A stretch of 64,000 nucleotides of DNA from Variovorax sp. IB41 (GCF_016405905.1 NZ_JAEFCB010000002.1:310001-374000), one strand, 5' to 3'; counted from the first letter of the stretch, positions 54,149 through 63,983 are shown. Notes: generated by a model not told the origin, from the sequence alone. Program-made: numbers and translations.

Positions 54149-55069
54149 ATGCTGCCGAGCGCCCTTCCCGACCACGACGACCTGATGCAACGCATCGCCC
54201 GCGACCTGATCGACAGCTACGACGAAGAGCTCGAGCTGGAGATCGAAGACCGCAACATCGACGGGCTCGACCCCGCCGCCGTGGTCGCGACCGACAAGGC
54301 CGCGCGCCAGGCCTATTTCAAGGAGCTGTTCCGCCTGCAGGGCGAACTGGTCAAGCTGCAGGACTGGGTGCAGCACAGCAAGCAGAAGGTCGTCATCCTG
54401 TTCGAAGGCCGCGATGCGGCGGGCAAGGGCGGCGTCATCAAGCGCATCACGCAGCGCCTGAACCCGCGCGTGGCCCGCGTGGCCGCGCTGCCCGCGCCCA
54501 ACGACCGCGAACGCACACAGTGGTACTTCCAGCGCTATGCCGCGCACCTGCCGGCCGCCGGCGAGATGGTGCTCTTCGACCGCAGCTGGTACAACCGCGC
54601 CGGCGTCGAGCGCGTGATGGGTTTTTGCAGCGACGACGAGTACGAGGAGTTCTTTCGCACCGTGCCCGAGTTCGAGAAGATGCTCGTGCGCTCGGGCATC
54701 AAGCTCATCAAGTACTGGTTCTCCATCACCGACGACGAGCAGCACATGCGCTTTCTCGGCCGCATCCACGATCCGCTCAAGCAATGGAAGCTGAGCCCCA
54801 TGGACCTGGAGAGCCGCCGCCGCTGGGAGGAATACACCAAGGCCAAGGAAATCATGCTGGAGCGCACCCACATCCCCGAGGCGCCGTGGTGGGTGGTGCA
54901 GGCGGTCGACAAGAAGAAGGCGCGCCTGAACTGCATCAGCCACCTGCTGGGCCAGCTGCCCTACCAGGAAGTGGCGCATGCGCCGGTCGAACTGCCGGCG
55001 CGCGTGCGCCATGACGATTACCTGCGCCAGCCGGTGCCCGCCAACATGATCGTTCCGGAGATTTACTAA
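54149..55069 (+). CDS. ppk2: Polyphosphate kinase 2
   Basis: This 306-residue PPK2 transfers phosphate between polyphosphate and nucleotides. Walker A FEGRDAAGKGG near residue 85, ERTQWYFQRY in the middle, Walker B LFDRSWYNRAGVE with the catalytic Asp and Arg, and the lid/core segment IKYWFSI are all present. The single-domain length suggests a class I or III enzyme. It is divergent from pitA. No strong ribosome site precedes ATG 54149; ATG 54185 is a possible alternative. Confidence 0.94.
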   Translation: MLPSALPDHDDLMQRIARDLIDSYDEELELEIEDRNIDGLDPAAVVATDKAARQAYFKELFRLQGELVKLQDWVQHSKQKVVILFEGRDAAGKGGVIKRITQRLNPRVARVAALPAPNDRERTQWYFQRYAAHLPAAGEMVLFDRSWYNRAGVERVMGFCSDDEYEEFFRTVPEFEKMLVRSGIKLIKYWFSITDDEQHMRFLGRIHDPLKQWKLSPMDLESRRRWEEYTKAKEIMLERTHIPEAPWWVVQAVDKKKARLNCISHLLGQLPYQEVAHAPVELPARVRHDDYLRQPVPANMIVPEIY

Positions 55070-55160
55070 CCCCCAGTCTTCGCGCACTTCGTGTCGCTAC
55101 GCCAACCCCCTTGCAGGGGGCAACACCAGCGGCCCGGCAAAGCCGGTTCCGCGGTGTTCC
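55070..55160. repeat. Dispersed intergenic repeat, family 2, copy 2 (inverted)
   Basis: This is the reverse complement of the element at 45741-45830, with CGCGCACTTCGTGTCGCTAC and GCCCGGCAAAGCCGGTTCCG as matching blocks. It starts at the ppk2 stop codon and fills most of the 141-base gap before the esterase gene. It also contains short internal dyads (CCCCC-TTGCA-GGGGG) able to form hairpins. Confidence 0.88.
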
Positions 55161-55210
55161 TGGATTGAACTCTCGTTTGGCCGCCCGGCGCTTTGCCTTC
55201 ACACTGCGCC

Positions 55211-56257
55211 ATGGCCCGTCGTTCCACCGCTTCCGTCTTCGCCCGCGCCTACCAGCGCAACCTGAAGGCACTCACGAAGATCACGCTGAGCAACAGCAAG
55301 CGCGTGGCGGGCCAGGTGCATCGCGCGACCGCCAAGCGCCTGAAGCCGCCGCCCGGCAAGGGCGACTGGCTCAGCGGCATGGCAATCGGCGCGGGCGGGG
55401 CGCGCGGCTATCACCTGTTTCGCCCCGCGGGCCTGCAACTCGAGCCCGGAGAGAAGCTGCCACTCATGGTCATGCTGCACGGCTGCGGCCAGACCGGGCG
55501 CGACTTCGCGGCCAGCACGCGCATGAACGCGCTTGCGGCGCGCCAGCGCTTCCTGGTGCTCTACCCCGAGCAGGACCGCCTCGCCCATCCCCAAGGTTGC
55601 TGGAACTGGTACGAGCGCCGCTCCGGCAAGGCCGACGCCGAGGCCGCGACGCTGATGGCCGCGGTCGACCAGGCCTGCATGCTCTACCCCGTGGACCGCG
55701 AGCGCATCGCGCTGGCCGGACTCTCGGCCGGCGCCAGCATGGCGGCGCTGGTGGCCACGCGCTATCCGCAGCGCTTTCGCGCCGTCGTCATGCATTCGGG
55801 CGTGGCGCCCGGCGCCGCGAAATCGTCGGCCACCGCGCTCGGCGCGATGCGCGGCCAGAACGTGCCGCCGATGCCCGTCACCGCGGTCGGCAAGGCGATG
55901 GGCGCCGCGGCCGTCTTCGCGACGCTGCCGCCGATGCTCGTGCTGCACGGCGATGCCGATGCGGTGGTCGCGCCCAGCAACGCCGTCAACAGCGCCGCCG
56001 TGTGGGCGACGGCCGTGGGCGCGCGGCCCGGGCTGCCGCGCGACGTGCAGCGCGGCAAGCGCCGCCCGATGCGCGTGACCGACTTCAAGCGCAAGGGCCG
56101 CACGGTGGTGTCGTTGTGCGAAATCGCGGGGCTCGGGCATGCGTGGAGCGGCGGCGCGTCCAGGCTGCTGTTCAGCGACGCGGCCGGGCCCGATGCCACG
56201 CGCATGACCTGGGCCTTTGCGACCACGCAGTTCAGGCACGCGGCCAAGGCGGCCTGA
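55211..56257 (+). CDS. PHB-depolymerase-family esterase (LpqC-like)
   Basis: This 348-residue alpha/beta hydrolase is of the Esterase_PHB_depolymerase family. The nucleophile is in GLSAGAS (about residue 177), the oxyanion region is MLHGCGQTGRDF with the typical FAASTRMNALA after it, an Asp is in HGDADAVV, and a His is in GLGHAWSG. The N-terminus is basic (about 50 residues), without a clear signal peptide. Members hydrolyse short polyesters or feruloyl/acetyl esters; activity on aromatic polyesters is not shown. The terephthalate operon lies 3 kb away. Confidence 0.88.
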   Translation: MARRSTASVFARAYQRNLKALTKITLSNSKRVAGQVHRATAKRLKPPPGKGDWLSGMAIGAGGARGYHLFRPAGLQLEPGEKLPLMVMLHGCGQTGRDFAASTRMNALAARQRFLVLYPEQDRLAHPQGCWNWYERRSGKADAEAATLMAAVDQACMLYPVDRERIALAGLSAGASMAALVATRYPQRFRAVVMHSGVAPGAAKSSATALGAMRGQNVPPMPVTAVGKAMGAAAVFATLPPMLVLHGDADAVVAPSNAVNSAAVWATAVGARPGLPRDVQRGKRRPMRVTDFKRKGRTVVSLCEIAGLGHAWSGGASRLLFSDAAGPDATRMTWAFATTQFRHAAKAA

Positions 56258-56266
56258 AGAAGCCTT

Positions 56267-57193
56267 TCAGGCCGCGACGCTTTCGCGCGCCGCCGCGCGC
56301 CACGCACCGGGCGCCATGCCCTTCTCGCGCTTGAAGGCCTTGCTGAACGCGGCTTCCGATTCATAGCCCACCGCGCCGGCGATGGTGCCCAGCGCCGCGT
56401 TGCCCTGGCCCAGCATGTTGCCGGCCTTGAACATGCGCCACTGCGTGAGGTATTCCAGCGGCGCCTGGCCCACGCGCTCGCGAAAGCGCTGCGCGAAGGC
56501 CGAGCGCGACAGGCTCGCGGCGGCGGCCAATGCTTCAACAGTCCAGTCGCGCGCCATGTCCTTGTGCATCGCGCGCAGGGCGGGGCCGATGCGCACGTCG
56601 GCCAGTGCGGCCAGCCAGCCCGTCTGCGAATCGCCGGCGGCCGCGACGTGCGCGCGCACCGCCTGCACGAACACGATGTCGGCCAGCCGGCTCACGAGCA
56701 GGCCGGAGCCAAGGCCGGGCTCGCCGGTTTCCATCGCGAGCAACTGCAGCGTGCCCTGCAGCGCGAGGGCGCGGGCCTGTTCCATCTTCACGTGCAGCAG
56801 AACCGGCAGCAGGTCGAGCAGGGGGCGCGCGGCGCGCTGGTCGAAGTGGAACCAGCCGCAGATCACCGAAGCCGCGGTGCCCGTTCCGCCGAGTTCGACG
56901 AGGCCGCCGATGCGGTCGCGAATGACCGATGCGCAGCTCACCGTGGGCGTGTTCGGATGGTCGCGCAGCACGTAGGGCGTGCCGTGCGCCAGCACATAGC
57001 AGTCGCCCGCGGCGAGCGCGACGGGCTGGTCCACGCCCTCCACTTCCAGCAGGCAACCGCCGCGCACCACGAGGCCGAAACGCGCGCTCTCGCCGCCGGC
57101 CAGGCTCACGCCCCAGGGCGCGCCGGCTTCGAGCCGGGCATACAGGGCGCTGCGCACGCGCATGGCCGCGAAAACGTCGTCGAGCGGGTCCAT
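56267..57193 (-). CDS. AraC-family regulator with cupin sensor domain
   Basis: This 308-residue regulator has an N-terminal AraC-type cupin domain (residues 10-175, the Cupin_6/AraC_binding style with SARFGLVVRGGCLLEVEGV) and a C-terminal double HTH (about 200-300; LSRSAFAQRFRERVGQAPLEYL and ESEAAFSKAFKREKG). The start ATG 57193 is supported by CAGGAG. It is divergent from the SnoaL-like and DHA2 exporter genes, which it probably controls. Confidence 0.92.
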   Translation of the reverse strand: MDPLDDVFAAMRVRSALYARLEAGAPWGVSLAGGESARFGLVVRGGCLLEVEGVDQPVALAAGDCYVLAHGTPYVLRDHPNTPTVSCASVIRDRIGGLVELGGTGTAASVICGWFHFDQRAARPLLDLLPVLLHVKMEQARALALQGTLQLLAMETGEPGLGSGLLVSRLADIVFVQAVRAHVAAAGDSQTGWLAALADVRIGPALRAMHKDMARDWTVEALAAAASLSRSAFAQRFRERVGQAPLEYLTQWRMFKAGNMLGQGNAALGTIAGAVGYESEAAFSKAFKREKGMAPGAWRAAARESVAA

Positions 57194-57306
57194 GAAGGCT
57201 CCTGTGGCAGTGGACGAATGGACAAGATTGTCGGCTTTGCAGGCATTCACTGTCCACCACCCGAGGCAGAAACTGCAGTCTCACTCTCTCAGCCCCGGAG
57301 CAGACC

Positions 57307-57693
57307 ATGAATGCCAACACCAACTTCGCCGAACTCGCCGACCGCTACGTCGCCCTCTGGAACCTGACGGACGCAGGCGCCCGCCGCGACGCCATCGCCA
57401 GCCTCTGGGTGCCGCAGGGCGAGCACTACGTACGCACCCTGCAGGCCAAGGGCTACGAGGCGCTGGTGCAGCGCGTCACCAGCTCGCACGAAAAGAATGT
57501 GCGCGACGCCGGCTTCGTCTTTCGCGCCACCGGCGATGCCCAGATGCTGCGCGACACCGTGATGTTCCATTGGCAGATGGTCCCTGCCGCGGGCGGCTCG
57601 GTCGCTGCGGTCGGGCTGGAGTTCCTGCTGCTGGCCGAAGACGGCCGCATCGCCATCGACTACCAGTTCATCCTGCCGACGCCCGCCGTCTGA
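57307..57693 (+). CDS. SnoaL/NTF2-like protein
   Basis: This 128-residue protein is of the NTF2-like alpha+beta barrel type (ADRYVALWN opening helix, then strands with KGYEALVQRV and GLEFLLLAEDGRI). Such small proteins act as enzymes or ligand-binding domains; nothing seen defines a reaction. It is divergent from the AraC gene and followed 84 bases later by the exporter gene, so all three may form one response unit. Confidence 0.78.
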   Translation: MNANTNFAELADRYVALWNLTDAGARRDAIASLWVPQGEHYVRTLQAKGYEALVQRVTSSHEKNVRDAGFVFRATGDAQMLRDTVMFHWQMVPAAGGSVAAVGLEFLLLAEDGRIAIDYQFILPTPAV

Positions 57694-57777
57694 TCGCCCG
57701 ATCGTCCGAAGAACGCCCGGCCATGACCTCGGAGGTCATTGCCGCCAGTTGCCGTCACCCCAACACTCGAGCCCGAC

Positions 57778-59235
57778 ATGACCCCTTCCAACCCCGCCGC
57801 TTCCACGGCATCGCTTTCTTCCCCGGGCATTCACGGCGCGGTCGCGGCGAAGCCCGGCCCGCTCGCCCTGTGGGTCATGCTCAGCGGCACCTTCCTGGTC
57901 GTGCTGGACTTCTTCATCGTCAACGTCGCGCTGCCCTCGATGCAGCGCGAGTTGCTTGCGAGCACAGCGACCTTGCAGCTGGTGGTGGCCGGCTACGGCC
58001 TGGCCACGGCCGCGGGCCTCGTCACCGGCGGCCGGCTCGGCGATCTCTTCGGCCGGCGCCGCATGTTCATGCTCGGCCTCTTGCTGTTCACGCTGGCCTC
58101 GGCCGCCTGCGGTATCGCGCCGAATGCCGAGTGGCTGGTGGCCGCCCGCGTGCTGCAGGGCCTGGCCGGCGCGCTGCTGCAACCGCAGGTGCTCGCGATG
58201 ATCGGCCTGGCCTACACCGGCGAAGACCGTGCACGCGCCTTCGCGGCCTACGGGCTCACGCTGGGGCTCGGCGCCACGCTGGGGCAACTGGTGGGCGGGC
58301 TGCTGATCCATGCCGACCTGGCGGGGCTGGGCTGGCGCGCGTGCTTTCTCATCAACGTGCCCATCGGCCTCCTGGCATTGGCGCTGGCGCCGCGTGTCAT
58401 TCCGCCGCTCAGGAACGCAAGCATCAGCAAGCTCGACCTGGTCGGCATGCTGCTCGTTGCAGCAGGCTCCGTCGCGGTGGTGCTGCCGCTGGTGGAAGGG
58501 CGCGAGCAAGGCTGGCCGCTGTGGAGCTGGCTGTGCCTGGCGGCCGCGCTGCCGCTCCTGGCCGCCTTCGGGTTCCAGCAGCGCCGTCTTGCCGCGGCAG
58601 GCGGCGCGCCGCTGGTGGCGCCCGCGCTGCTCGCGAACCGCCGCTTCGTCATGGGGCTGTTCACCACGCTGGCCTTCTACGTCGGCAACGCGTCGCTGTA
58701 CTTCGTGCTGGCGCTCTACCTGCAGCAGGGCCTGGCGCTGGGCCCGCTGACTTCGGGCATCGTCTTCACGTCATTGGCGATCGGCTTCTTCGCGACCTCG
58801 ATGGCCGGCGCGCGCATCGCACGCCGCTTCGGCGGCAAGCCGCCCATCGCGCTCGGCGCGCTCGTGCTGGCCGCGGGGCATGCGCTGCAGTTCGTCAACG
58901 TCGCGGGATGGCCCGGCCATGCGCACCTGCTCGCCTGGATGGCGCCCGTGTTGCTGGTGCAGGGCGCGGGCCTCGGCATGGTGATGGCGCCGCTGGTGTC
59001 CACCGTGCTGGCCGGGCTGCCGCCGCAGCATGCGGGCGTGGCGTCGGGTGTGGTGTCGATGGTGCAGCAGGCGAGCAACGCGCTGGGGGTCGCGCTGATC
59101 GGCATCCTGTTCTATGGGCGGCTCGGCGCTTCGACCGATGGGGCGAACTATGCCGCTGCGTTCGGCGTTGCACTGGTTTATCTGACGGCCTCGGCGCTGC
59201 TGGTGGCGGTGCTGTATCGCAGAGTCGTGCGGTAG
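57778..59235 (+). CDS. DHA2-family MFS drug exporter (14 TM)
   Basis: This 485-residue EmrB/QacA-type antiporter has DHA2 motifs LSGTFLVVLDFFIVNVALP in helix 1, GRLGDLFGRRRM in the 2-3 loop, ARVLQGLAGALLQPQ, and a central FLINVPIG. It has 14 helices. ATG 57778 is chosen over the in-frame 57739 start because it fits the usual short polar N-terminus. It is convergent with tphA1, with 37 bases between them. Confidence 0.92.
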   Translation: MTPSNPAASTASLSSPGIHGAVAAKPGPLALWVMLSGTFLVVLDFFIVNVALPSMQRELLASTATLQLVVAGYGLATAAGLVTGGRLGDLFGRRRMFMLGLLLFTLASAACGIAPNAEWLVAARVLQGLAGALLQPQVLAMIGLAYTGEDRARAFAAYGLTLGLGATLGQLVGGLLIHADLAGLGWRACFLINVPIGLLALALAPRVIPPLRNASISKLDLVGMLLVAAGSVAVVLPLVEGREQGWPLWSWLCLAAALPLLAAFGFQQRRLAAAGGAPLVAPALLANRRFVMGLFTTLAFYVGNASLYFVLALYLQQGLALGPLTSGIVFTSLAIGFFATSMAGARIARRFGGKPPIALGALVLAAGHALQFVNVAGWPGHAHLLAWMAPVLLVQGAGLGMVMAPLVSTVLAGLPPQHAGVASGVVSMVQQASNALGVALIGILFYGRLGASTDGANYAAAFGVALVYLTASALLVAVLYRRVVR

Positions 59236-59272
59236 CGGCTGCCCGGAAGCGTCGAGGTTCCGTCTCTCATCC

Positions 59273-60286
59273 TCAGGAGCGGGCGGCCGGTCCTTCGACG
59301 AACACGTCCGAGTGAAAGTCGCCCGCGTCGAGCCCGCGATGCCGCAGCGCCGCGTCGCGGACTGCGTTCACCATCGCCGGCGAGCCACAGCAATAGAGCT
59401 CGTGTCCCTTCAGGTCCGGACAGGTGGCCAGCAACGCTTCGTCGGCACGACCCGCGAAGTCACCGTCACCTGCCGCGCCGTCGTCACTCAGCGCGCTGAC
59501 AAAGCGCATCTGCGGCCATTGCTTCTGCCAACGCGCGACCGCCGTTCGCAGGTAGATGCCGTCGGCCTGCCGCGCCGCCCAGATCAGCGTGATGGGCCGG
59601 TCGATGCGCCGCTTGAGCATGTCGTCCAGGATGGACTTCACCGGCGCGAAGCCGGTGCCGCCCGCCACGAACACCACGGGCCGCGCCTGTTCCTCCTGCA
59701 GCGAGAACGCGCCGAAGGGTAGCTCGATGTCGACGAGCTCGCCAGCCGTCAGCCGCGGCACGCGCGCGCTGAACGCGCCGCCCGGCACGTGGCGCACATG
59801 CAGCGTGACGGCATCGCTCTCATGCGGCGCGTTGGCCATGGAGTAGCTGCGCGTGCTGCCGTCGGGCAGCGAAAGTTGCAGGTACTGCCCGGCCCTGAAC
59901 TTGGCGCGTTGCCCCGTGGGCAGGCGCAGCTGCAGCACCGACACGTCGGGCGCGGCCAGTTCGTTGCGGAACACCTTCGCCGTGAAGCGCTTGCGCGCGG
60001 CGGGGTCGATGCGGCGCATCGCCGTCGGCGCGATCTCGATGTCGCCGCGCGGCGCGCACATGCAGAACAGCACCTGGTCCGGCAGGCAGGTCTCGTTGGT
60101 GAGGGCGCCCGTGCCGATGGCCGCCACCTCGCCGCGAACCACCGCGCCGGCGCAGTTGCCGCAGACGCCCTTGCGGCACGAGTAGGGCAGTTCGATGCCG
60201 GCGCGCGCGGCGGCGTCCAGCACGCTTTCATTGCCGGCGCATTCGAAGGCGACGTCGCTGCCCGCGATGGCGATGCGATGGTTCAT
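59273..60286 (-). CDS. tphA1: Terephthalate 1,2-dioxygenase reductase component
   Basis: This 337-residue flavoprotein has an N-terminal plant-type [2Fe-2S] ferredoxin domain (Cys 37, 42, 45 and 75 in CRKGVCGNC and LFC), an FAD domain with RSYSM, and a NAD domain ([16 protein letters not shown]). It passes electrons from NADH to the oxygenase. Length and order fit TphA1 of Comamonas. ATG 60286 overlaps the tphB stop by four bases. It is the last gene of the operon. Confidence 0.9.
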   Translation of the reverse strand: MNHRIAIAGSDVAFECAGNESVLDAAARAGIELPYSCRKGVCGNCAGAVVRGEVAAIGTGALTNETCLPDQVLFCMCAPRGDIEIAPTAMRRIDPAARKRFTAKVFRNELAAPDVSVLQLRLPTGQRAKFRAGQYLQLSLPDGSTRSYSMANAPHESDAVTLHVRHVPGGAFSARVPRLTAGELVDIELPFGAFSLQEEQARPVVFVAGGTGFAPVKSILDDMLKRRIDRPITLIWAARQADGIYLRTAVARWQKQWPQMRFVSALSDDGAAGDGDFAGRADEALLATCPDLKGHELYCCGSPAMVNAVRDAALRHRGLDAGDFHSDVFVEGPAARS

Positions 60287-61233
60287 GGCCGGCCTCCAGA
60301 CAGCAGCGCGATCGTGCGCAGCAGGGCTTCCGGATCGGCGATGCCGCGCCCCGCGATGTCCATGGCACTGCCGTGCCCGACGCTCGACAGCAGCGCGTCG
60401 GCGCCGATGCTGAGCGCACTGGCCGCCTGCGGTGCGAGCAGCTTGACGGGGATGTGGCCCTGGTCGTGCAGCATCGCGACGTAGAGGTCATGACTGCGTT
60501 GCGCCAGCAGCATGTCGGCGCCGGCCGGCCCGTCTACGCGGAAGCCTTCGGCGCGCAGCGTCTCGACAGCGGGCACCACGATGGCTGCGTCCTCGGGCCC
60601 GAACAGTCCGCCTTCCGACGCATGCGGGTTGATGCCGAACACGCCGATCGACGGATCGGCCACGCCCAGCAGCGCGCAGGCCTTGGCCCCCGCGCGAACG
60701 GCATGCGCGACCAGTTCGGGTGTCAACCGGTCGAGCGCGGTGCGCACGCTTTCATGCAGCGTGACATGCACGATGCGCAGCCCGCCGCCCACCAGCAGGA
60801 GGAACACGCGGTCTTCGGGCACGCCGCACACGCGGGCGACCAGCGACGGGTAGCCGCTGAACGCGATGCCCGCCTGGTGAATGGCGGTCTCGTGGTGCGG
60901 GCAGGCCACCACCGCATCGACCTCGCCGCGCCGGCACGCTTGCAGCGCGGCGGTGGCGGAAGCGACGGCCGAGGCGCCTGCCGCCGCATCGATGCGGCCG
61001 GGTACCGCGGCGCTCGCGGGCAGTTCGCCGGCGTTCACGAGCCGCACGTCGCGCAGCAGCGCGGCCATGCCCAGCGCTGCCGCCGTGCGTTCGAACACGC
61101 TGGCCGGGCCGTAGAGCGTGAGGCGCGCGCGGTCGGTCTCGGGCAGCGCGGCGAGCGCCTTCAGCGCGATCTCCGGGCCGATGCCGTTCGGGTCGCCGGC
61201 AGCCAGCGCGAGTTGGCGAGAGCGGGCCTGCAT
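60283..61233 (-). CDS. tphB: TphB, terephthalate cis-dihydrodiol dehydrogenase (PdxA-like)
   Basis: This is a PdxA-like, metal-dependent decarboxylating dehydrogenase of 316 residues that turns 1,2-dihydroxy-3,5-cyclohexadiene-1,4-dicarboxylate into protocatechuate. The fold opens [15 protein letters not shown]. Metal-site His occur in [12 protein letters not shown] and HDQGHIPVK, and [11 protein letters not shown] and [14 protein letters not shown] are PdxA-family signatures. The PdxA vitamin-B6 role is set aside because it sits inside a dioxygenase operon in the tph order. Confidence 0.9.
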   Translation of the reverse strand: MQARSRQLALAAGDPNGIGPEIALKALAALPETDRARLTLYGPASVFERTAAALGMAALLRDVRLVNAGELPASAAVPGRIDAAAGASAVASATAALQACRRGEVDAVVACPHHETAIHQAGIAFSGYPSLVARVCGVPEDRVFLLLVGGGLRIVHVTLHESVRTALDRLTPELVAHAVRAGAKACALLGVADPSIGVFGINPHASEGGLFGPEDAAIVVPAVETLRAEGFRVDGPAGADMLLAQRSHDLYVAMLHDQGHIPVKLLAPQAASALSIGADALLSSVGHGSAMDIAGRGIADPEALLRTIALLSGGRP

Positions 61234-61235
61234 GG

Positions 61236-61700
61236 TCACAGCGGCAGCGCGAGCAGCGTGTCGGTCACGGTGCTGTCGCACACGGCCACGCGCGACTGCA
61301 GGCGCAGTTGCCCGTCCTGCCGCACGAAGCGGTCCTGGTAGACGCCGGTGGCGAACACCTCGGTCTGCCCCGTGGCCATGATGCGCGCCACGAGGAAGGG
61401 CGTGCGCGCCTCCGCGAGTTCGGCGTCCGCGCGCTGCACCAGCGGCATGCCCAGCAGGTGCCGGTAGCGCTGGCGCTCGTAGATGTTGGCTTCGCGCAGC
61501 GCGGCGATGCGGTCTTCGAGCATCGCGCGCGAGTCGGCGTAGACGATGCCGGCCGCGAGGCCTTCGCGCTCGTTCTCGATGTGGGTGATGCGGTAGTGGC
61601 AGTCTTCGGTGAAGAAGCCGGGCCATTGCTCCAGCGCATCGCTGTCGATGGCATCGGCGTAGGCCGCGTTGAAGGCGCACAGCGCCAGCAGGTCGATCAT
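61236..61700 (-). CDS. tphA3: Terephthalate 1,2-dioxygenase small (beta) oxygenase subunit
   Basis: This 154-residue beta subunit of a ring-hydroxylating dioxygenase has the usual NTF2-like fold, with [28 protein letters not shown] and [13 protein letters not shown]. Length equals that remembered for Comamonas TphA3. ATG 61700 follows CGAGGAC at correct spacing. It is encoded 36 bases after tphA2 and two bases before tphB. Confidence 0.92.
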   Translation of the reverse strand: MIDLLALCAFNAAYADAIDSDALEQWPGFFTEDCHYRITHIENEREGLAAGIVYADSRAMLEDRIAALREANIYERQRYRHLLGMPLVQRADAELAEARTPFLVARIMATGQTEVFATGVYQDRFVRQDGQLRLQSRVAVCDSTVTDTLLALPL

Positions 61701-61736
61701 GTGGGAGTCCTCGTTCTTCGGATGCGGCTCAGGGGC

Positions 61737-62981
61737 TCAGGCACCCATGTGCTGGCGGTAGGCCTTCCAGAAGCCGCGCACCGAGGCCTCCGTGGCACGG
61801 CCTTCGCCGGAGACGGCCGCATCGCCGCCCATCTCGACGACCGCCTCGTGGTCCGCGGCGCCCGCGATGCCGCGCTGCACGAAGCCGCCGACCGCACCGT
61901 CTTCCATCGAGATGAAGCCCGCAGGTCCCACGAGGTTCGACTGCTTCAGGCGCACCTTGCGCTGCGCGGGGGTGTCGTCGGCGTAGCCGATGTAGGTCCA
62001 GTTCAGTTCGGTGCGCGCGGTGCCCTTGGGCAGCACCTGGCGCACGGCCAGGCAGTTCTGGATCTGCTGCAGCACGAAGCCGGGGAACACCGAGAGGATC
62101 TGCAGCGTCACGCCGTCGTCGTACTCCTTGAAGCCGGCCAAGACGCTCGGGTCCTTCAGGCGGTAGCGGTCGTTGTCGGAGCGAAGGGCCTGCTCCTTGT
62201 ACGAGGCGTCTTTCTCGGCGGCCGCGTCGATCATCGAGAAGCTCACATGGTGGCCGCCGGTCTCGTCCACGATCACGCCGCCTTTCTGCGACAGGCGGTT
62301 GAGCTCGAAGGTGGTGAAGAACATGTGCAGGAGGCTCGCGTGGTAGCTGTCCTTGACGTTCTCCACATAGAGCTTCCAGTTGTTGGGCAGCGCCTGCGTG
62401 AAGCGGCCGATGACCTCCACCGGCTTGTGCAACACGCGCTCGATGCGCTGGCAGATCTCCTCGCCCAGGTACTCCTCGATCGAGGGCACGTCGTCGCTGA
62501 AGCTGCCGAACACCAGGCCCGAGAAGCTCGCGATGCGCAGCTTGCGCGGGCCGTGCGCCTCCTTGCAGAAGCTCGCGGGCATGCCGCCCTGGCCCTTGAC
62601 GCCCTTCTCGAAGGCCACGCCCGTGAGGTCGCCCTGGCGGTTGTAGCTCCATGCGTGATACACGCACTGGAAGTTGTCGCTGCGGCCCGATTTCTCGAGT
62701 GCGATCAGCGCGCCGCGGTGCGCGCAGCGGTTCTCGAAGGCGTAGATCTCGCCGTCGTCGTCGCGCACCACCACCACCGGCGTCTCGCCCGCGAAGGTGG
62801 TGCGGTAGCTGCCGGCGTCGGGCAGCTCGGCCTCCAGGCAGAGGTAGTTCCACACCGGGCCGCGGAAGATGCGCACCTGCTCGTCGGCGGCGAGCTGCGC
62901 GTCGCTGTACACCGCGAACGGAATGCGCGTGAGGCCGGGGCCGGACCAGTGGACCGGTTGGGGTTGGATGTCGTTGTGCAT
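61737..62981 (-). CDS. tphA2: Terephthalate 1,2-dioxygenase large (alpha) oxygenase subunit
   Basis: This catalytic alpha subunit (414 residues) has a Rieske site with Cys 86, His 88, Cys 106 and His 109 (CAHRG and CVYH) and a mononuclear iron site with His 214, His 219 and Asp 361 plus the bridging Asp 211 (DSYHASLLH). The whole sequence closely resembles Comamonas TphA2, as remembered. It retains Arg 314 (LAVRQVLP) and Arg 395 (EGRATE), which correspond to the arginines reported to bind the substrate carboxylates. It dihydroxylates terephthalate. Confidence 0.93.
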   Translation of the reverse strand: MHNDIQPQPVHWSGPGLTRIPFAVYSDAQLAADEQVRIFRGPVWNYLCLEAELPDAGSYRTTFAGETPVVVVRDDDGEIYAFENRCAHRGALIALEKSGRSDNFQCVYHAWSYNRQGDLTGVAFEKGVKGQGGMPASFCKEAHGPRKLRIASFSGLVFGSFSDDVPSIEEYLGEEICQRIERVLHKPVEVIGRFTQALPNNWKLYVENVKDSYHASLLHMFFTTFELNRLSQKGGVIVDETGGHHVSFSMIDAAAEKDASYKEQALRSDNDRYRLKDPSVLAGFKEYDDGVTLQILSVFPGFVLQQIQNCLAVRQVLPKGTARTELNWTYIGYADDTPAQRKVRLKQSNLVGPAGFISMEDGAVGGFVQRGIAGAADHEAVVEMGGDAAVSGEGRATEASVRGFWKAYRQHMGA

Positions 62982-63002
62982 GAGGGTTCTTCGCTGGGTC
63001 GC

Positions 63003-63983
63003 TTATTCCATGGTGACCTTGGCGGCCTGGATGACCTTGTGCCACTTGGCCGATTCGGCCTGGATGAACTGGCCGGTGCGGGCGCTGTCCCAGCCGCGCG
63101 GCTCGGCGCCTTGCTCGGCGAATTTCTGCTTCACATCGGGCAGCGCGAGCGCCGCGGCCATCGCCTTCTGCGTGGCATCGACCGTGGCCGCGGGCGTGCC
63201 CGGCGGCGCCACGACCGCGAACCACGTGACCGCGTTCATGGCCGGCAGCTTCTGCTCGGCGAAGGTGGGCACGTTGGGCAGCGCCTTGGAGCGCTGCTCG
63301 TCAGCCACCGCGAGGATGCGGACCTTGCCGGTGCGCTCGAACTGCAGCGACGAGGAGACGTTGTCGAAGAACACGTCCACCTGCCCGCCGATGAGATCGA
63401 CCAGCGCGGGCGCGGTGCCCTTGTAGGGCACGTGCGTCATCTCGGTGCCCGTGAGCTGCATGAAGAGACTGGCCGTCAGGTGCGAGGTGGTGCCGTTGCC
63501 CTGCGAGGCGAAGCTCACCTTGCCGGGGTTGGCCTTCAGGTAGGCGATGAACTCGGCCACGTTGTGCACCGGCAGCTTGGGGTTGACCACCAGCACGTTG
63601 GGCACGGTGGCCAGCACGGTCACGGGCACCCAGCGCGTCGGGTCGAACGCGAGCTTCTTGTACAGGTGCTGGTTGATGGCGATGGGCGCGGGCGGCGAGG
63701 CCAGCAGCGTCTTGCCGTCGGGCTCGGCGCGGTAGACCACGTCGGCGCCGATGTTGCCGCCCGCGCCGGTGCGGTTCTCGACCACCACGCCCGCGGGGTA
63801 CAAATCGCGCAGCTTGTCGGCCACCACGCGGGGCAGGATGTCGGCGGTGCCGCCGGCGGGAAAGGGCACCACGAGGCGTGCGATCTTGTTGTCGTTCTGT
63901 GCGTGGGCCTGCGCCTGGAGCAAGCCTGTCAGGCAAGCGCAGGCCAGCAGCGCAAGCGTGCGCCGGGTGAGTCTCTGGAACAT
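63003..63983 (-). CDS. tphC: TphC, terephthalate-binding protein (TctC/TTT family)
   Basis: This 326-residue periplasmic binding protein has a Sec signal (LLACACLTGLLQAQAHA) and the TctC fold: LVVPFPAGGTADILPR near residue 40, VVENRTGAGGNIGADVV, and PYKGTAPALVDLIGGQVD. In Comamonas, TphC delivers terephthalate to a TctAB-type membrane pair encoded elsewhere; no such genes are in this window. The start ATG 63983 has GGAGACAA upstream. It is first in the tphC-A2-A3-B-A1 order. Confidence 0.88.
   Translation of the reverse strand: MFQRLTRRTLALLACACLTGLLQAQAHAQNDNKIARLVVPFPAGGTADILPRVVADKLRDLYPAGVVVENRTGAGGNIGADVVYRAEPDGKTLLASPPAPIAINQHLYKKLAFDPTRWVPVTVLATVPNVLVVNPKLPVHNVAEFIAYLKANPGKVSFASQGNGTTSHLTASLFMQLTGTEMTHVPYKGTAPALVDLIGGQVDVFFDNVSSSLQFERTGKVRILAVADEQRSKALPNVPTFAEQKLPAMNAVTWFAVVAPPGTPAATVDATQKAMAAALALPDVKQKFAEQGAEPRGWDSARTGQFIQAESAKWHKVIQAAKVTME

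Noticed and set aside
59236-59272. Terminator between the exporter gene and tphA1
   Set aside because: The 37-base convergent gap has no clear stem with a T-run on either strand.
60283-61233. PdxA (vitamin B6 synthesis) as the function of the TphB gene
   Set aside because: It is embedded in a dioxygenase operon with the exact tph order; PdxA-like dehydrogenases of this kind act on dihydrodiol dicarboxylates.
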